A stretch of DNA of 53,286 nucleotides from Tubiluchus corallicola. Taxonomy: Eukaryota; Priapulida; Priapulimorpha; Priapulimorphida; Tubiluchidae. Location of the stretch: the NCBI GenBank assembly GCA_030141605.1, contig JAQGDQ010002422.1, positions 1 to 53,286 of the forward strand, in the 5' to 3' direction. The position numbers were made by a program, and so were the translations under genes. The notes below the pieces were generated by a model. That model did not search any database and had not been told where the DNA came from. It was given only the letters and a program-made list of their open reading frames with translations. This document shows positions 27,106 through 35,690 of this stretch, piece by piece (within the stretch, counting starts at the first letter, position 1; each line of letters starts with the position of its first letter).

Positions 27106-27291
27106 ATGATTAAAAGAATAGACAAACACAATACAACAGCAGAATGGATCATCGAAAAAGAATACGAAATCGTAGAAAAAATACAAGAATATAGCCAATC
27201 AAAGTCTCAACTCCTCTACGAAAATCAAAAAGACTACGAGAAAAGCGAACTGGGGTTATATCAATTCTATAAAGAATATTACAACCAGTAA
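27106..27291 (+). CDS. Small charged protein, tandem paralogue 1
   Basis: Unrecognised 61-residue protein with no cysteine, signal peptide or membrane segment, dominated by Lys, Glu, Tyr and Gln. The frame opens at 27091, but GGAG nine bases before the ATG at 27106 fixes the start. Its C-terminus (KDYEKSELGLYQFYKEYY) is nearly identical to paralogue 2, while its N-terminal half (TTAEWIIEKEYEIVEKIQEYS) resembles paralogue 3. It therefore links all three into one family. First gene after the sigma-54-like promoter. Confidence 0.75.
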   Translation: MIKRIDKHNTTAEWIIEKEYEIVEKIQEYSQSKSQLLYENQKDYEKSELGLYQFYKEYYNQ

Positions 27292-27337
27292 TCAAACGCC
27301 ATTTCAATAGATGCCTGATAATCAAGAGGATACGATC

Positions 27338-27517
27338 ATGAAAAAAGATAGCGACAATCCAAAAACATTACGTTCACTATTTTTCAAAAAGCATGAGGAC
27401 GAAAATGAGGAAAACGGCTGGGAAAAAGATGAGAACGGCGTATATAAAAACATGAAAGACTACGAGAAAAACGAGTTGGGATTATACCAATTCTATAAAG
27501 AATATTATAAACGATAG
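27338..27517 (+). CDS. Small charged protein, tandem paralogue 2
   Basis: Unrecognised 59-residue protein. AGAGGA seven bases before the ATG at 27338 chooses this start over 27311. The N-terminal half is very acidic and basic (KHEDENEENGWEKDENG). The C-terminal part KDYEKNELGLYQFYKEYYK repeats paralogue 1, and the DNA is about 90% identical over roughly 55 bases (27230–27285 against 27454–27509), so the duplication is fairly recent or under selection. Probably co-transcribed with its neighbours. Confidence 0.75.
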   Translation: MKKDSDNPKTLRSLFFKKHEDENEENGWEKDENGVYKNMKDYEKNELGLYQFYKEYYKR

Positions 27518-27554
27518 GCAATCTCACACACTCTATATTCAAAAGGTAAGACCA

Positions 27555-27740
27555 ATGACAAGAAATATGAAAAAATTTAACACGACAATGGCATGGATGC
27601 TGAAAAAAGAAGCCGAGATGATGCAAGAATACAGCTGGCAAGAAGCGCTGCAACTTTATGAAACCGCCCAGAAATTCCCACAAGATGAGGAACAAAACCA
27701 AAAATTATACCAATCCTATAAAAGATATAACAACGAATAA
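27555..27740 (+). CDS. Small charged protein, tandem paralogue 3
   Basis: Unrecognised 61-residue protein, the most diverged of the three. AAGGT precedes the ATG by about eight bases. The TTMAWMLKKEAEMMQEYS start aligns with paralogue 1, and the end KLYQSYKRYNNE aligns with the LYQFYKEYY ends of the other two. Likely helical. Nothing indicates an enzymatic role. It ends the cluster; a T-rich and C-rich noncoding stretch of about 165 bases follows before the convergent yacG. Confidence 0.7.
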   Translation: MTRNMKKFNTTMAWMLKKEAEMMQEYSWQEALQLYETAQKFPQDEEQNQKLYQSYKRYNNE

Positions 27741-27906
27741 ATACCCCCCAAAAATAGACATGCCCATACAAACATTTTATCTATATCCTTATATCTATTA
27801 ACAGGCAACATACTCCTAACCTTATGGAATTGAGAGAAAGTTAAAGATTCTTTTTTACTCTTAAAGCACCTTTCCCTAAAAAGTCTTTTCTCTCTTTTCC
27901 TTTTTT

Positions 27907-28113
27907 TTATTCCTCCCGATCCTCCTTTTCATAATCCAGCCCCTCCTCTTGAGACTCCTCGGCGGGAATCGTATAGGAACCGCTAAACCAACATCCAAGA
28001 TCAATATTCGCACACCGCAACGAGCAAAAAGGGCGAAACGCCTCACTCTGTTCCTTGCCACATAATACACATCGTTTCATTTTCTCTATCCTATTTTTAT
28101 TCCAATGAGCCAT
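27907..28113 (-). CDS. yacG: YacG-family zinc-binding protein (DNA gyrase inhibitor)
   Basis: Small zinc protein that in E. coli binds and inhibits GyrB. Four-cysteine zinc site C-x2-C (CVLCGKE) and C-x3-C ([12 protein letters not shown]), followed by the family motif [12 protein letters not shown] and an acidic tail. The ATG at 28113 gives 68 residues. An internal ATG at 28080 (MKRCVLCG) also has a good AGGA site and gives a more typical start. It is located 48 bases downstream of trmFO. Confidence 0.9.
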   Translation of the reverse strand: MAHWNKNRIEKMKRCVLCGKEQSEAFRPFCSLRCANIDLGCWFSGSYTIPAEESQEEGLDYEKEDREE

Positions 28114-28161
28114 AAAAACATTTCCTTCCCTCCTCTTTTCCGTTAATTAAATTTTCTGAAA

Positions 28162-29553
28162 TCACCCACCCATCTCCTTCACTTTTGAACGCCATGACGC
28201 CCCCACTTCCCCTAAAGATCGCTCCGCTAAGGCAGCTCGTTTCGCCCGCCCTTTCAAACGCCGCCGCTTTTTCCCTTCCACTGAAGGCTCTTCTTCCAGC
28301 GGCGGAAATAAACCAAAATTAATGTTCATCGGCTGAAAATCAACCGGTTGGAATTCCCAAAACGCACTCCCCCGCCCCGTCACATGACCAAGAAGCGCGC
28401 CAAGCGCCGTCTCCAGCGGCGGAAGAGGAGCCTCCTTGCCTACAATCTCCAGCGCCGTAAATAAACCACACAATAAACCCAACGCCGCACTTTCAACATA
28501 GCCTTCGCATCCTGCAATCTGACCCGCAAAACGCAAAAAAGGACGAGACTTCATTCGCAACCAGTCATCCAAAAGCGCTGGGCTATTTATATATTTATTC
28601 CGATGCATCCCCCCTAAACGCGCGAACTCAACCCCCTCTAAACCCGGAATCGTCCGAAAAATACGCCGCTGCTCCCCCCACGTCAGCTTCGTCTGAAAAC
28701 CAACCATATTATACAATGTCCCAAGCGCATTATCCTGCCGTAACTGAACAACCGCATAAAGCCTCTCTCCTCCCAAATCATGCGGGCAGGTCAGCCCTCT
28801 CGGCTTCATCGGGCCATACGCCAAAGTTCTCTCACCCCGCGCCGCCATAACCTCTATAGGCAAACATCCCTCAAAATACGATAAATCACCCTCCCACTCC
28901 TTAAAAGAAACAACCTCTCCACACCGAAGAGTCTCTATAAAATCCTCATACTCCCGACGCGTTAAAGGGCAATTAATATAATCCGCTCCCTCCCCTTTGT
29001 CATAGCGTGACTGAAACCACGCTTTCGAAAAATCAATACTCTCCCTGTAAACAATCGGAGCCATCGCGTCAAAAAAATAAAAAAACGACTCCCCCGTCAT
29101 CTCACAAAGATAACGCGAAAAACAATCGCTCGTTAACGGACCCGACGCCACGATAACAAGTCCCTCTCCTAATTCCGAAAAATCAACAACCTCCTCACGG
29201 CAAACCTCCACAAGAGGATGATCCAAAAGACAAGCGGAAACACGCTCGCTAAACCCCTCCCGATCAACAGCAAGCGCGCTCCCCGCTGGAACACTCGTCG
29301 CGTCCGCGCACGATAAAATCAATGAATCCAAAAGACGCATCTCCTCATGAAGCAACCCAATAGCGCTCCCAAGAAAATCATCGGAACGAAACGAATTAGA
29401 ACAAACAAGCTCCGCTAAATTATCCGAATGATGCGCCGGAGTCCCCCTAATAGGGCGCATCTCAAATAACTTTACAGAAATTCCACGCCTCGCTAGCTGC
29501 CACGCCGCCTCGCAACCCGCTAGTCCACCGCCAATAATATTCACTTTCCCCAC
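28162..29553 (-). CDS. trmFO: Folate-dependent tRNA (uracil-54-C5) methyltransferase
   Basis: FAD enzyme that makes ribothymidine at position 54 of tRNAs using methylenetetrahydrofolate. FAD-binding [17 protein letters not shown] begins at residue 8. C51 in [11 protein letters not shown] and the [13 protein letters not shown] segment match the family's two functional cysteine regions. MGGMHRN-like [11 protein letters not shown] and [16 protein letters not shown] are also diagnostic. The start is GTG with GGAG six bases upstream. The C-terminus (after about 425) is a basic, poorly conserved tail. 463 residues. Confidence 0.97.
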   Translation of the reverse strand: MGKVNIIGGGLAGCEAAWQLARRGISVKLFEMRPIRGTPAHHSDNLAELVCSNSFRSDDFLGSAIGLLHEEMRLLDSLILSCADATSVPAGSALAVDREGFSERVSACLLDHPLVEVCREEVVDFSELGEGLVIVASGPLTSDCFSRYLCEMTGESFFYFFDAMAPIVYRESIDFSKAWFQSRYDKGEGADYINCPLTRREYEDFIETLRCGEVVSFKEWEGDLSYFEGCLPIEVMAARGERTLAYGPMKPRGLTCPHDLGGERLYAVVQLRQDNALGTLYNMVGFQTKLTWGEQRRIFRTIPGLEGVEFARLGGMHRNKYINSPALLDDWLRMKSRPFLRFAGQIAGCEGYVESAALGLLCGLFTALEIVGKEAPLPPLETALGALLGHVTGRGSAFWEFQPVDFQPMNINFGLFPPLEEEPSVEGKKRRRLKGRAKRAALAERSLGEVGASWRSKVKEMGG

Positions 29554-29684
29554 AATAATCTCCTCCTATAAACAATATCCCCTTGCCGGCGAAAACCTCC
29601 AAAAAACTGAAAATACTTGAAAATATCCATTTTATCAATATGATTATAAAAAGCTCTCAATGAACCTTAAGGAATATTATAAAA

Positions 29685-30119
29685 ATGCAAAATTTCAACT
29701 GGACATTATTTATAGTCTCTTTGACAACAATGTGGACAATTATTTTCTTCCTACCACGAATTATCGCGAAAGGCGCTCGCTTTATATCCCCTAAACAACT
29801 TAAAGAGATCATCACGCAAAATCAGGAACATATCATTATCGATATCAGGCCAAAACATAAATTCTATGGAAAAATCGGCCATATATCAGGCTCCGTCAAT
29901 CTCCCATACGAAGAAATCAGCTTCAAAATTCAATCGCTTAAAGAACAACTCGACCATTATAAAAGTATCCCGGTTTATATTATCAATATCAATAACGCAA
30001 AATCTCCAAACGCCGCAAGACTCTTCATAAAAGCAGGCTTCCAAAACGTCAATGTCATACAAGGCGGTATCCGCGTCTGGAGCTATAGCGGCTTTCCTGT
30101 CGTCGGGCAATTTACATAA
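29685..30119 (+). CDS. Membrane-anchored rhodanese-fold protein lacking the catalytic cysteine
   Basis: 144 residues with an N-terminal membrane anchor (about 7–24) followed by a rhodanese fold (IIDIRPKHKFYGKIGHISGSVNLPY; GGIRVWSYSGFPVV). In active rhodaneses the loop after the central strand reads C-x4-R/K; here it is NINNAKSPNAARLF (from residue 101), with no cysteine, so sulfur transfer is unlikely. It could be a binding or scaffold domain. It starts a run with the next two genes, six bases from the following ATG. Confidence 0.85.
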   Translation: MQNFNWTLFIVSLTTMWTIIFFLPRIIAKGARFISPKQLKEIITQNQEHIIIDIRPKHKFYGKIGHISGSVNLPYEEISFKIQSLKEQLDHYKSIPVYIININNAKSPNAARLFIKAGFQNVNVIQGGIRVWSYSGFPVVGQFT

Positions 30120-30124
30120 ACCAC

Positions 30125-30808
30125 ATGAGTCATACCCTCTTTCAAAAAAACTTCATCCTTATACACGGATGGGGATACGACCATACCCTCTGGGAAAAAA
30201 TCCTCCCAGAACTTCCCGCAGAAACAACATCCCTTATCGACTTTAATTTTATACAGACAGCCTCCCCTCTCCCTCATTATAACCCCTTATGGACTCCTTT
30301 GAAAAATCCACCCGAAACACTCCCATGGGAAAACGCCATCTGCATAACACACTCCCTAGGATTCCTCTGGGCTCTGAAATACGCCCCTTCCACACTCAAA
30401 GCCCTCATCAGTATTAACAGCCTTCCTTGCTTTTCCGACGCTTTCCCTCCCTCCCTCTGGAGCAGCATGATCCATACACTCCAAAAAACACCCCAAAACT
30501 ATATGAGCCGATTTTGGAAAAACGCAGGATATACACCCCCTCACACAACACTCAACGCTATAAATCTTCTGGAAGGACTCCTCTTTCTGCAAAAAACAGA
30601 CCTGAGAAAAAAACTCGCCACTACCGCCTACCCTCTCTTTTCCCTGAACGCTCAAAACGACTCTGTCGCCCCTTTTAAAATCGCCAGAAAACAATGGAGC
30701 AACCACCCCTCCTTTACCCATAAGCAAGGAAAACATATGCTCCCTGTAAAATTCCCTCAATGGGTCATCAATACCCTTCACGCAATTGATCACTCCCTTT
30801 CAATATAA
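30125..30808 (+). CDS. Alpha/beta hydrolase, BioH-like
   Basis: 227-residue alpha/beta hydrolase. Oxyanion-hole motif FILIHGWGYDHTLW, nucleophile S77 in THSLG, a late Asp in NAQNDSVAP and a His in KHML near the C-terminus complete a probable triad. The HGWG start and length resemble BioH (pimeloyl-ACP methyl ester esterase), but no biotin genes are near, so the substrate is unassigned. It sits between the rhodanese-like gene and mnmE with spacers of 5 and 11 bases, suggesting one operon. Confidence 0.8.
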   Translation: MSHTLFQKNFILIHGWGYDHTLWEKILPELPAETTSLIDFNFIQTASPLPHYNPLWTPLKNPPETLPWENAICITHSLGFLWALKYAPSTLKALISINSLPCFSDAFPPSLWSSMIHTLQKTPQNYMSRFWKNAGYTPPHTTLNAINLLEGLLFLQKTDLRKKLATTAYPLFSLNAQNDSVAPFKIARKQWSNHPSFTHKQGKHMLPVKFPQWVINTLHAIDHSLSI

Positions 30809-30819
30809 TAAGCGAACCC

Positions 30820-32181
30820 ATGACAAATACATACTCTCAATCAACCATTTTCGCAATCGCCTCGGGAAGCGGAAAAAGCGGCGTCGCCATTGTTCGCGCC
30901 TCAGGACCTAACGCCCTTGAAGGGCTCTGTACCCTCTCAAAAACCATCCAGCCAAAAAAAATCAAACCCCGATACCTCTACAATACACGCCTTTATACGC
31001 CAGACAATATCCTTATCGATCACGCACTTATCGTCTATTTCCAAGAGGAAAAAAGCTTCACCGGCGAGCAAACCGTCGAATATCATGTCCACGGAAGCCG
31101 CGCGATCCTCTCCTGCCTTTTAGAAGCCCTTGAGACACTCCCTCACCATAGACCCGCTTACCCTGGAGAATTTACAAAAAGAGCCTTCGAAAATAACAAA
31201 ATCGACCTCACGGCAGCAGAAGGACTGCTCGACCTCATCAACGCGGAAACACACACACAACATCAACAAGCCCTCAGGCATATGCAAGGCGACGCCTATA
31301 AACTCTACGAAAATTGGCGCAAAACTATCATTACACAACTTGCGCATCTCGAAGCCGCCATCGATTTCTCCGAAGAGGATATCCCACAAACACTCGAAAC
31401 ACAAACCCACAAATCCATACGTTCACTACTAAACGAAATTAATCTCCATCTCTCAACATTCAAAAAAGCGCAGAAAATACGAGATGGAATACGACTAGCC
31501 ATCATCGGAGAGCCTAACGCCGGAAAATCCAGCCTGATGAACCAACTCTCACAACGCGATGTCGCCATCGTCTCGCCACTCCCAGGAACAACACGCGATA
31601 TCATCGAAAATCATATCGATATCGCCGGATTTCCCGTCGTCTTCGCCGATACAGCCGGAATCCGACCCGCAAAAGACGAAATCGAGCAAGAAGGCATTAA
31701 ACGAACAGAAGATTATAGACAAAAAGCAGACATTACAATCCTCATCATCGACGCGACACAATGGAATCATCACACACAATATCCCCTCCTGCACACCATC
31801 AATAACAATAGCATTATCCTCTTTAATAAAATCGACAAAATTAATACCATAAAATCCCTGCCAACCCATATACACAACCATAAAATACTCCCCCTCTCCG
31901 CAAAATACGGAGACGGTATCGAAACACTCTGGAAAATACTTGAAGAAAAAATCACAGAAAATTACGCAGGAAGCGAAACACTCCCTTTAACACGCGCGCG
32001 ACACAAAAACGCCCTCAAAAAATGCGAAAACGCCCTTGAACAATCCCTCAAGGCAAACGATACCGTCCTCGCTATCGAGGATCTTCGAATCGCCGCTAGA
32101 CATATCGGAAAAATCACAGGACACGTCGATATAGAAGAGCTGCTCGATATCATCTTCTCAGAATTCTGCATCGGAAAATAA
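30820..32181 (+). CDS. mnmE: tRNA modification GTPase MnmE
   Basis: With MnmG, installs the cmnm5 or nm5 group on uridine 34 of tRNAs. N-terminal folate-binding domain (about 1–120), helical domain, G domain with G1 loop GEPNAGKSS from G230, switch PGTTRDIIE and NKID, and the C-terminal C450 in FCIGK that is essential in the family. 453 residues. The last 180 bases of the gene recur as a decayed copy about 296 bases downstream. Confidence 0.97.
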   Translation: MTNTYSQSTIFAIASGSGKSGVAIVRASGPNALEGLCTLSKTIQPKKIKPRYLYNTRLYTPDNILIDHALIVYFQEEKSFTGEQTVEYHVHGSRAILSCLLEALETLPHHRPAYPGEFTKRAFENNKIDLTAAEGLLDLINAETHTQHQQALRHMQGDAYKLYENWRKTIITQLAHLEAAIDFSEEDIPQTLETQTHKSIRSLLNEINLHLSTFKKAQKIRDGIRLAIIGEPNAGKSSLMNQLSQRDVAIVSPLPGTTRDIIENHIDIAGFPVVFADTAGIRPAKDEIEQEGIKRTEDYRQKADITILIIDATQWNHHTQYPLLHTINNNSIILFNKIDKINTIKSLPTHIHNHKILPLSAKYGDGIETLWKILEEKITENYAGSETLPLTRARHKNALKKCENALEQSLKANDTVLAIEDLRIAARHIGKITGHVDIEELLDIIFSEFCIGK

Positions 32182-32183
32182 AT

Positions 32184-32260
32184 CGCCAGATGAACATAGA
32201 CCCCCTCAATCAGGGTGCCTGTCTCTATATGGTCTTTCTTCTGGTGGGATTTACCGTGTC
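32184..32260 (-). pseudogene. Truncated rnpB copy
   Basis: The bases after mnmE (CGCCAGATG, then 32200–32260) match the intact rnpB segment around 32603–32665 with several substitutions. They lack the roughly 107 bases that separate the two blocks in the real gene. It is a remnant of a local tandem duplication of the mnmE–rnpB junction. Confidence 0.8.
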
Positions 32261-32266
32261 TTAATT

Positions 32267-32489
32267 TAAAAACGAAACACTCTCTTTTCTGGCGCAGCAC
32301 AAAAACGCCCTCAAAAAATGCGAAAACGCCCTTGAGAAATCCCTCAAGGCAAACGATACCGTCCTCGCTATCAAGGATCTTCGAATCGCCGCTAGACATA
32401 TCGGAAAAATCACAGGACACGTCGATATAGAAGAGCTGCTCGATATCATCTTCTCAGAATTTTTGCATCGGAAAATAAATCGCCAGATG
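32267..32489 (+). pseudogene. Duplicated mnmE 3' end
   Basis: Near-identical copy (about 97%) of 31972–32192, offset by 296–297 bases. It has no start codon or ribosome binding site, several substitutions, and one inserted T near 32461 that destroys the FCIGK end. It ends exactly at the shared CGCCAGATG where intact rnpB begins, showing that the duplicated unit was the mnmE tail plus the rnpB 3' part. Confidence 0.85.
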
Positions 32490-32851
32490 GCCTATAAGCC
32501 GGGTTCTGTTCTCTTTTCTCAAAGGAGATAGCTATTCATCTAGGATATAGATTACTCTATACCTCACGCGGTCTACCCAGACAGTTGCGCGGAAGAACAC
32601 ATACCCTCAATCAGGGCGCCTGTCTCTATATGACCTTGCTCCTGGTGGGGTTTACCGTGCCCTCTTTGTTACCAAAAAGGCGGTGCGCTCTTACCGCACC
32701 ATTTCACCCTTACCGATTTTCCAACCGGCGGTTTGTTTTCTGTGGCACTTTCCCTAGAGTCACCCCCGCCGGGCATTACCCGGCACCTTTCTTCCGTGGA
32801 GCCCGGACTTTCCTCTTCCAATAAAATTGAAAGCAGCTATCCAGCCATCTG
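32484..32851 (-). ncRNA. rnpB: RNase P RNA (bacterial type A)
   Basis: Catalytic RNA that trims tRNA 5' leaders, with the RnpA protein. Read on the minus strand it begins CAGATGGCTGG. It contains the universal GAGGAAAGTCCGGGCTCCAC block, the GGGTGAAATGGTGCGGTAAGAG region and the P15 GGTAAACCCC loop that binds tRNA CCA ends. It finishes ACAGAACCCGGCTTATAGGCC plus CATCTG, which pairs with the 5' end. Length about 368 bases. Both ends were placed by the terminal P1 pairing (CAGATGG with CCATCTG). Confidence 0.96.
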
Positions 32852-32859
32852 ACCACAAA

Positions 32860-32888
32860 ATTATACCATAATAAACCCATCTGTGAAA
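32860..32888 (-). promoter_or_regulatory. Promoter of rnpB
   Basis: On the minus strand TTTCAC, 17 bases, then TATAAT, ending eight bases before the RNA 5' end. It lies just downstream of the ackA stop codon. Confidence 0.7.
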
Positions 32889-32897
32889 TAAAAATAC

Positions 32898-34082
32898 CTA
32901 CAAAAATGTCAGAACATGACGCGCTATCATAAGCTCCTCATTCGTCGGAACAACCATCACTTTCACACGACTAGAAGGCGTCGATATCACAAGCGCGTTC
33001 TTTTCATTCGCTTCCGCGTCAATCTCAACATCCAACCAAGATAACGCCTCCACAACAGCAGAACGAATAATCGGCGAACGCTCCCCAACACCCGCGGTAA
33101 ACACTAAACTATCCAAACCACCAATCGAAGCCGCCAGCGATCCAACCTCTCGGATAATACGGTAAACCATCAGCTCCATCCCCTCATGGCAACGCGGATC
33201 ATCACTGATCTCAACCGTATAAAAATCATTGCTGACTTCCGTAAAACCAAGCATACCACACTCGTAATATAAAAAATTCTCCAGACGTTGAGCGTCAAAC
33301 CCCTTGGTCTGAAGCAAATACAAAATAACACCAGGATCTATCGCCCCCGGACGAGTCCCCATAGGTAAACCATCCAACGCCGTCAATCCCATAGTCGTCG
33401 CCTGACTCTTTCCCTCTAAAAGAGCCGCCATAGACGCGCCGCTCCCCAAATGCGCGATCACAACACGACCATCCGCGACATCCGGCGCGACCTCTCTCAT
33501 CTTACTCGCGACATACTCATACGACGTCCCATGCATACCATAACGACGAATATTATCCCCCTCTATTAAAGAACGGGGAATCGCAAACGTCTGCGCGACA
33601 GACGGATTCGTCTGATGAAACGACGTGTCAAAGCACGCCACCTGATGTAAATCAGGATATAAATCACGCAATATACGAATAGGACGTAAATTATGCGGCT
33701 GATGAAGAGGCGCCAAGGGAATCAACGCCTCCATCTTCTCCAAAGAAGACTCATCAATCAACGCAGGCGCCGGAAAATCCACAGCGCCATGAACAACACG
33801 ATGACCCGCCGCAACAAGAGAAACCCCCTCATGCTGCCGCTGAAGCCAGCTTATTAAAAAACCAAGAAGCTCATCCTGCCCCATAGAAGCCGCCGCCTCG
33901 CCCCAAACTTTCTTCTCTAGAACTTCCCCGTCCACAGCCTTGGCGACAAACTTAGGCGCGCTACTTATTCCCGAAACCTGCCCAGAAGAAAGAATATCCA
34001 AATATCTCCCCTCCCTGCAAGAAAACATCGTAAACTTAATACTTGAAGAGCCCGCATTAATAACCAATATTCCCTCTTTCAT
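32898..34082 (-). CDS. ackA: Acetate kinase
   Basis: Interconverts acetyl phosphate and ADP with acetate and ATP. ASKHA-fold signatures are VINAGSSSIKFTMF at residues 7–20, GHRVVHGA, CFDTSFHQTNP, HLGSGASMAAL and DGLPMGTRPGAIDPG. 394 residues, usual length. It follows maoC-pta by 31 bases on the same strand, giving the standard Pta–AckA acetate pathway. Confidence 0.97.
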   Translation of the reverse strand: MKEGILVINAGSSSIKFTMFSCREGRYLDILSSGQVSGISSAPKFVAKAVDGEVLEKKVWGEAAASMGQDELLGFLISWLQRQHEGVSLVAAGHRVVHGAVDFPAPALIDESSLEKMEALIPLAPLHQPHNLRPIRILRDLYPDLHQVACFDTSFHQTNPSVAQTFAIPRSLIEGDNIRRYGMHGTSYEYVASKMREVAPDVADGRVVIAHLGSGASMAALLEGKSQATTMGLTALDGLPMGTRPGAIDPGVILYLLQTKGFDAQRLENFLYYECGMLGFTEVSNDFYTVEISDDPRCHEGMELMVYRIIREVGSLAASIGGLDSLVFTAGVGERSPIIRSAVVEALSWLDVEIDAEANEKNALVISTPSSRVKVMVVPTNEELMIARHVLTFL

Positions 34083-34113
34083 AGAATCACCCTCCCTAAC
34101 TTTCCGCCTGATA

Positions 34114-35523
34114 TCATCCTTGAACTTTTAAAGACAGTCCCTCTTTCTCCTGCTGATACGCGACATATAACGCCGCAACAGCGCTGGAGGCAATGCGCGC
34201 GCGCGCATTGTCCGAACGACTCGTCAATATAATCGGAACACGCGCCCCAAGAACAACGCCCGCCATCTCCGCATCCGCAAGCCATGCCAACTGCTTCGCC
34301 AACATATTACCCGCCTCAAGATTCGGAACTAACAAAATATCCGCCTCCCCCGCAACAGGAGAACGAATCCCCTTGATCTTCGCAGCATCCGGGCTAATCG
34401 CATTGTCAAACGCTAAAGGACCATCCAAAATCGCCCCCTTGATCTGATTGCGCTCCGCCATCTTACATAACGCCGCCGCCTCCAGAGTCGATTGAATCTT
34501 CGGCGAAACCGTCTCTATCGCCGATAATATCGCAACCTTCGGAATATCAACACCCAACGAACGCGCAAGGCTTATACTGTTCTTTAAAATATCAACCTTC
34601 GTCGGTAAATCAGGATAAATATTAATCGCCGCATCAGTAATCAATAACATCCGCTCATAACTAGGAACATCCATAATAAAAATATGACTCAGACGACGAC
34701 CCGTCCGTAACCCCGTCTCCCGACGAATAACCTCACTCATCAACTCGTCCGTGTGAAGCTTACCCTTCATCAAAATTTTCACTTTCTGATTCCGGCAAAG
34801 CGCGACCGACTTCTCTATCGCCGCAACTGCATGATCCGTCGGAACAATACGACAATTCCCAATATCAATACTATATTTCTCGGCAATCGCTTTGATCTTC
34901 TTCTCCGGACCAACAAGATACGGATCAATCACACCATACTCCGCCGCGTCAATCGCTCCTCGTAACGAAACCTCATCACACGGATACGCAACAGCAACAG
35001 GAATAGGACCATAAGCCTGAGCCTTCGATAAAAAGTTATCAAAAAAACAATGAGAACGACGAAACTTATGAGAACGTAACGATGCCGTAACACCCTCCAT
35101 ACGCTCCACAGGCGCGTATACCTCCGCAGTCCCCGTCGCAACTGTCTCTTGATTCTGATTCGTGCAAAGACAGGAAAAAACAATGATATTATCTTTTGCT
35201 TTTTTCTCTATAACCTTGACAGCCATCTTAATATGATCGCCAAGCGCAACCATCGAAAAAAATTCCAGCGTCTGAGAACGATACACCGTACCCGCACCAG
35301 GAAGCTTGTTCCCAAATATATTCGATAGCAAAACACCAAGCCACATACCATGACCCAACACCTTCTCCTCATCAAGAGAAGAATGAGTCAGACTAGGAAC
35401 AAAATGAGTCGGGTTACGATCATCCGCTGCGGAAGCGTAAATTTCTATATCCTCCGCCGTCAATACACGTGTAACAGAAGCGCTGTCTCCAATATTAATT
35501 TCATCAAATATCTTATTTCGCAT
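34114..35523 (-). CDS. pta: MaoC-domain / phosphate acetyltransferase fusion
   Basis: Two domains in 469 residues. About 1–150 is a MaoC hot-dog dehydratase-like domain (SRxLTxEDI-type start, AADDRNPTHF and GHGMWLGVLLSNIFG). About 165–465 is a phosphate acetyl/butyryltransferase (CRNQKVKILMKGKLHTDELM, FIMDVPSYERMLLITDAAINI, DGPLAFDNAISPDAA). The second domain forms acetyl-CoA or acyl-CoA from the acyl phosphate. The MaoC part lets the fused protein act in short-chain hydroxyacyl metabolism, but its substrate is not shown. The fusion is known from Rhodospirillales-like bacteria. Paired with ackA. Confidence 0.9.
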   Translation of the reverse strand: MRNKIFDEINIGDSASVTRVLTAEDIEIYASAADDRNPTHFVPSLTHSSLDEEKVLGHGMWLGVLLSNIFGNKLPGAGTVYRSQTLEFFSMVALGDHIKMAVKVIEKKAKDNIIVFSCLCTNQNQETVATGTAEVYAPVERMEGVTASLRSHKFRRSHCFFDNFLSKAQAYGPIPVAVAYPCDEVSLRGAIDAAEYGVIDPYLVGPEKKIKAIAEKYSIDIGNCRIVPTDHAVAAIEKSVALCRNQKVKILMKGKLHTDELMSEVIRRETGLRTGRRLSHIFIMDVPSYERMLLITDAAINIYPDLPTKVDILKNSISLARSLGVDIPKVAILSAIETVSPKIQSTLEAAALCKMAERNQIKGAILDGPLAFDNAISPDAAKIKGIRSPVAGEADILLVPNLEAGNMLAKQLAWLADAEMAGVVLGARVPIILTSRSDNARARIASSAVAALYVAYQQEKEGLSLKVQG

Positions 35524-35690
35524 GATTAATACTTTCTTTCTTAGAATCAGATTCCCTCAGCAATAAATACAGTAAAATATGCTTCTTCTTATATCATGCT
35601 TTTTTAATATCATAAACGGAAAAATCAAATAAAAACACCCCCGCTCCCCCTTGAAGGGCTTATATCACACAAAACACAGATCTGTATCGA

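Noticed and set aside
32585-32824. 79-aa open frame on the plus strand
   Set aside because: It is the complement of RNase P RNA; the conserved RNA sequence explains it fully.
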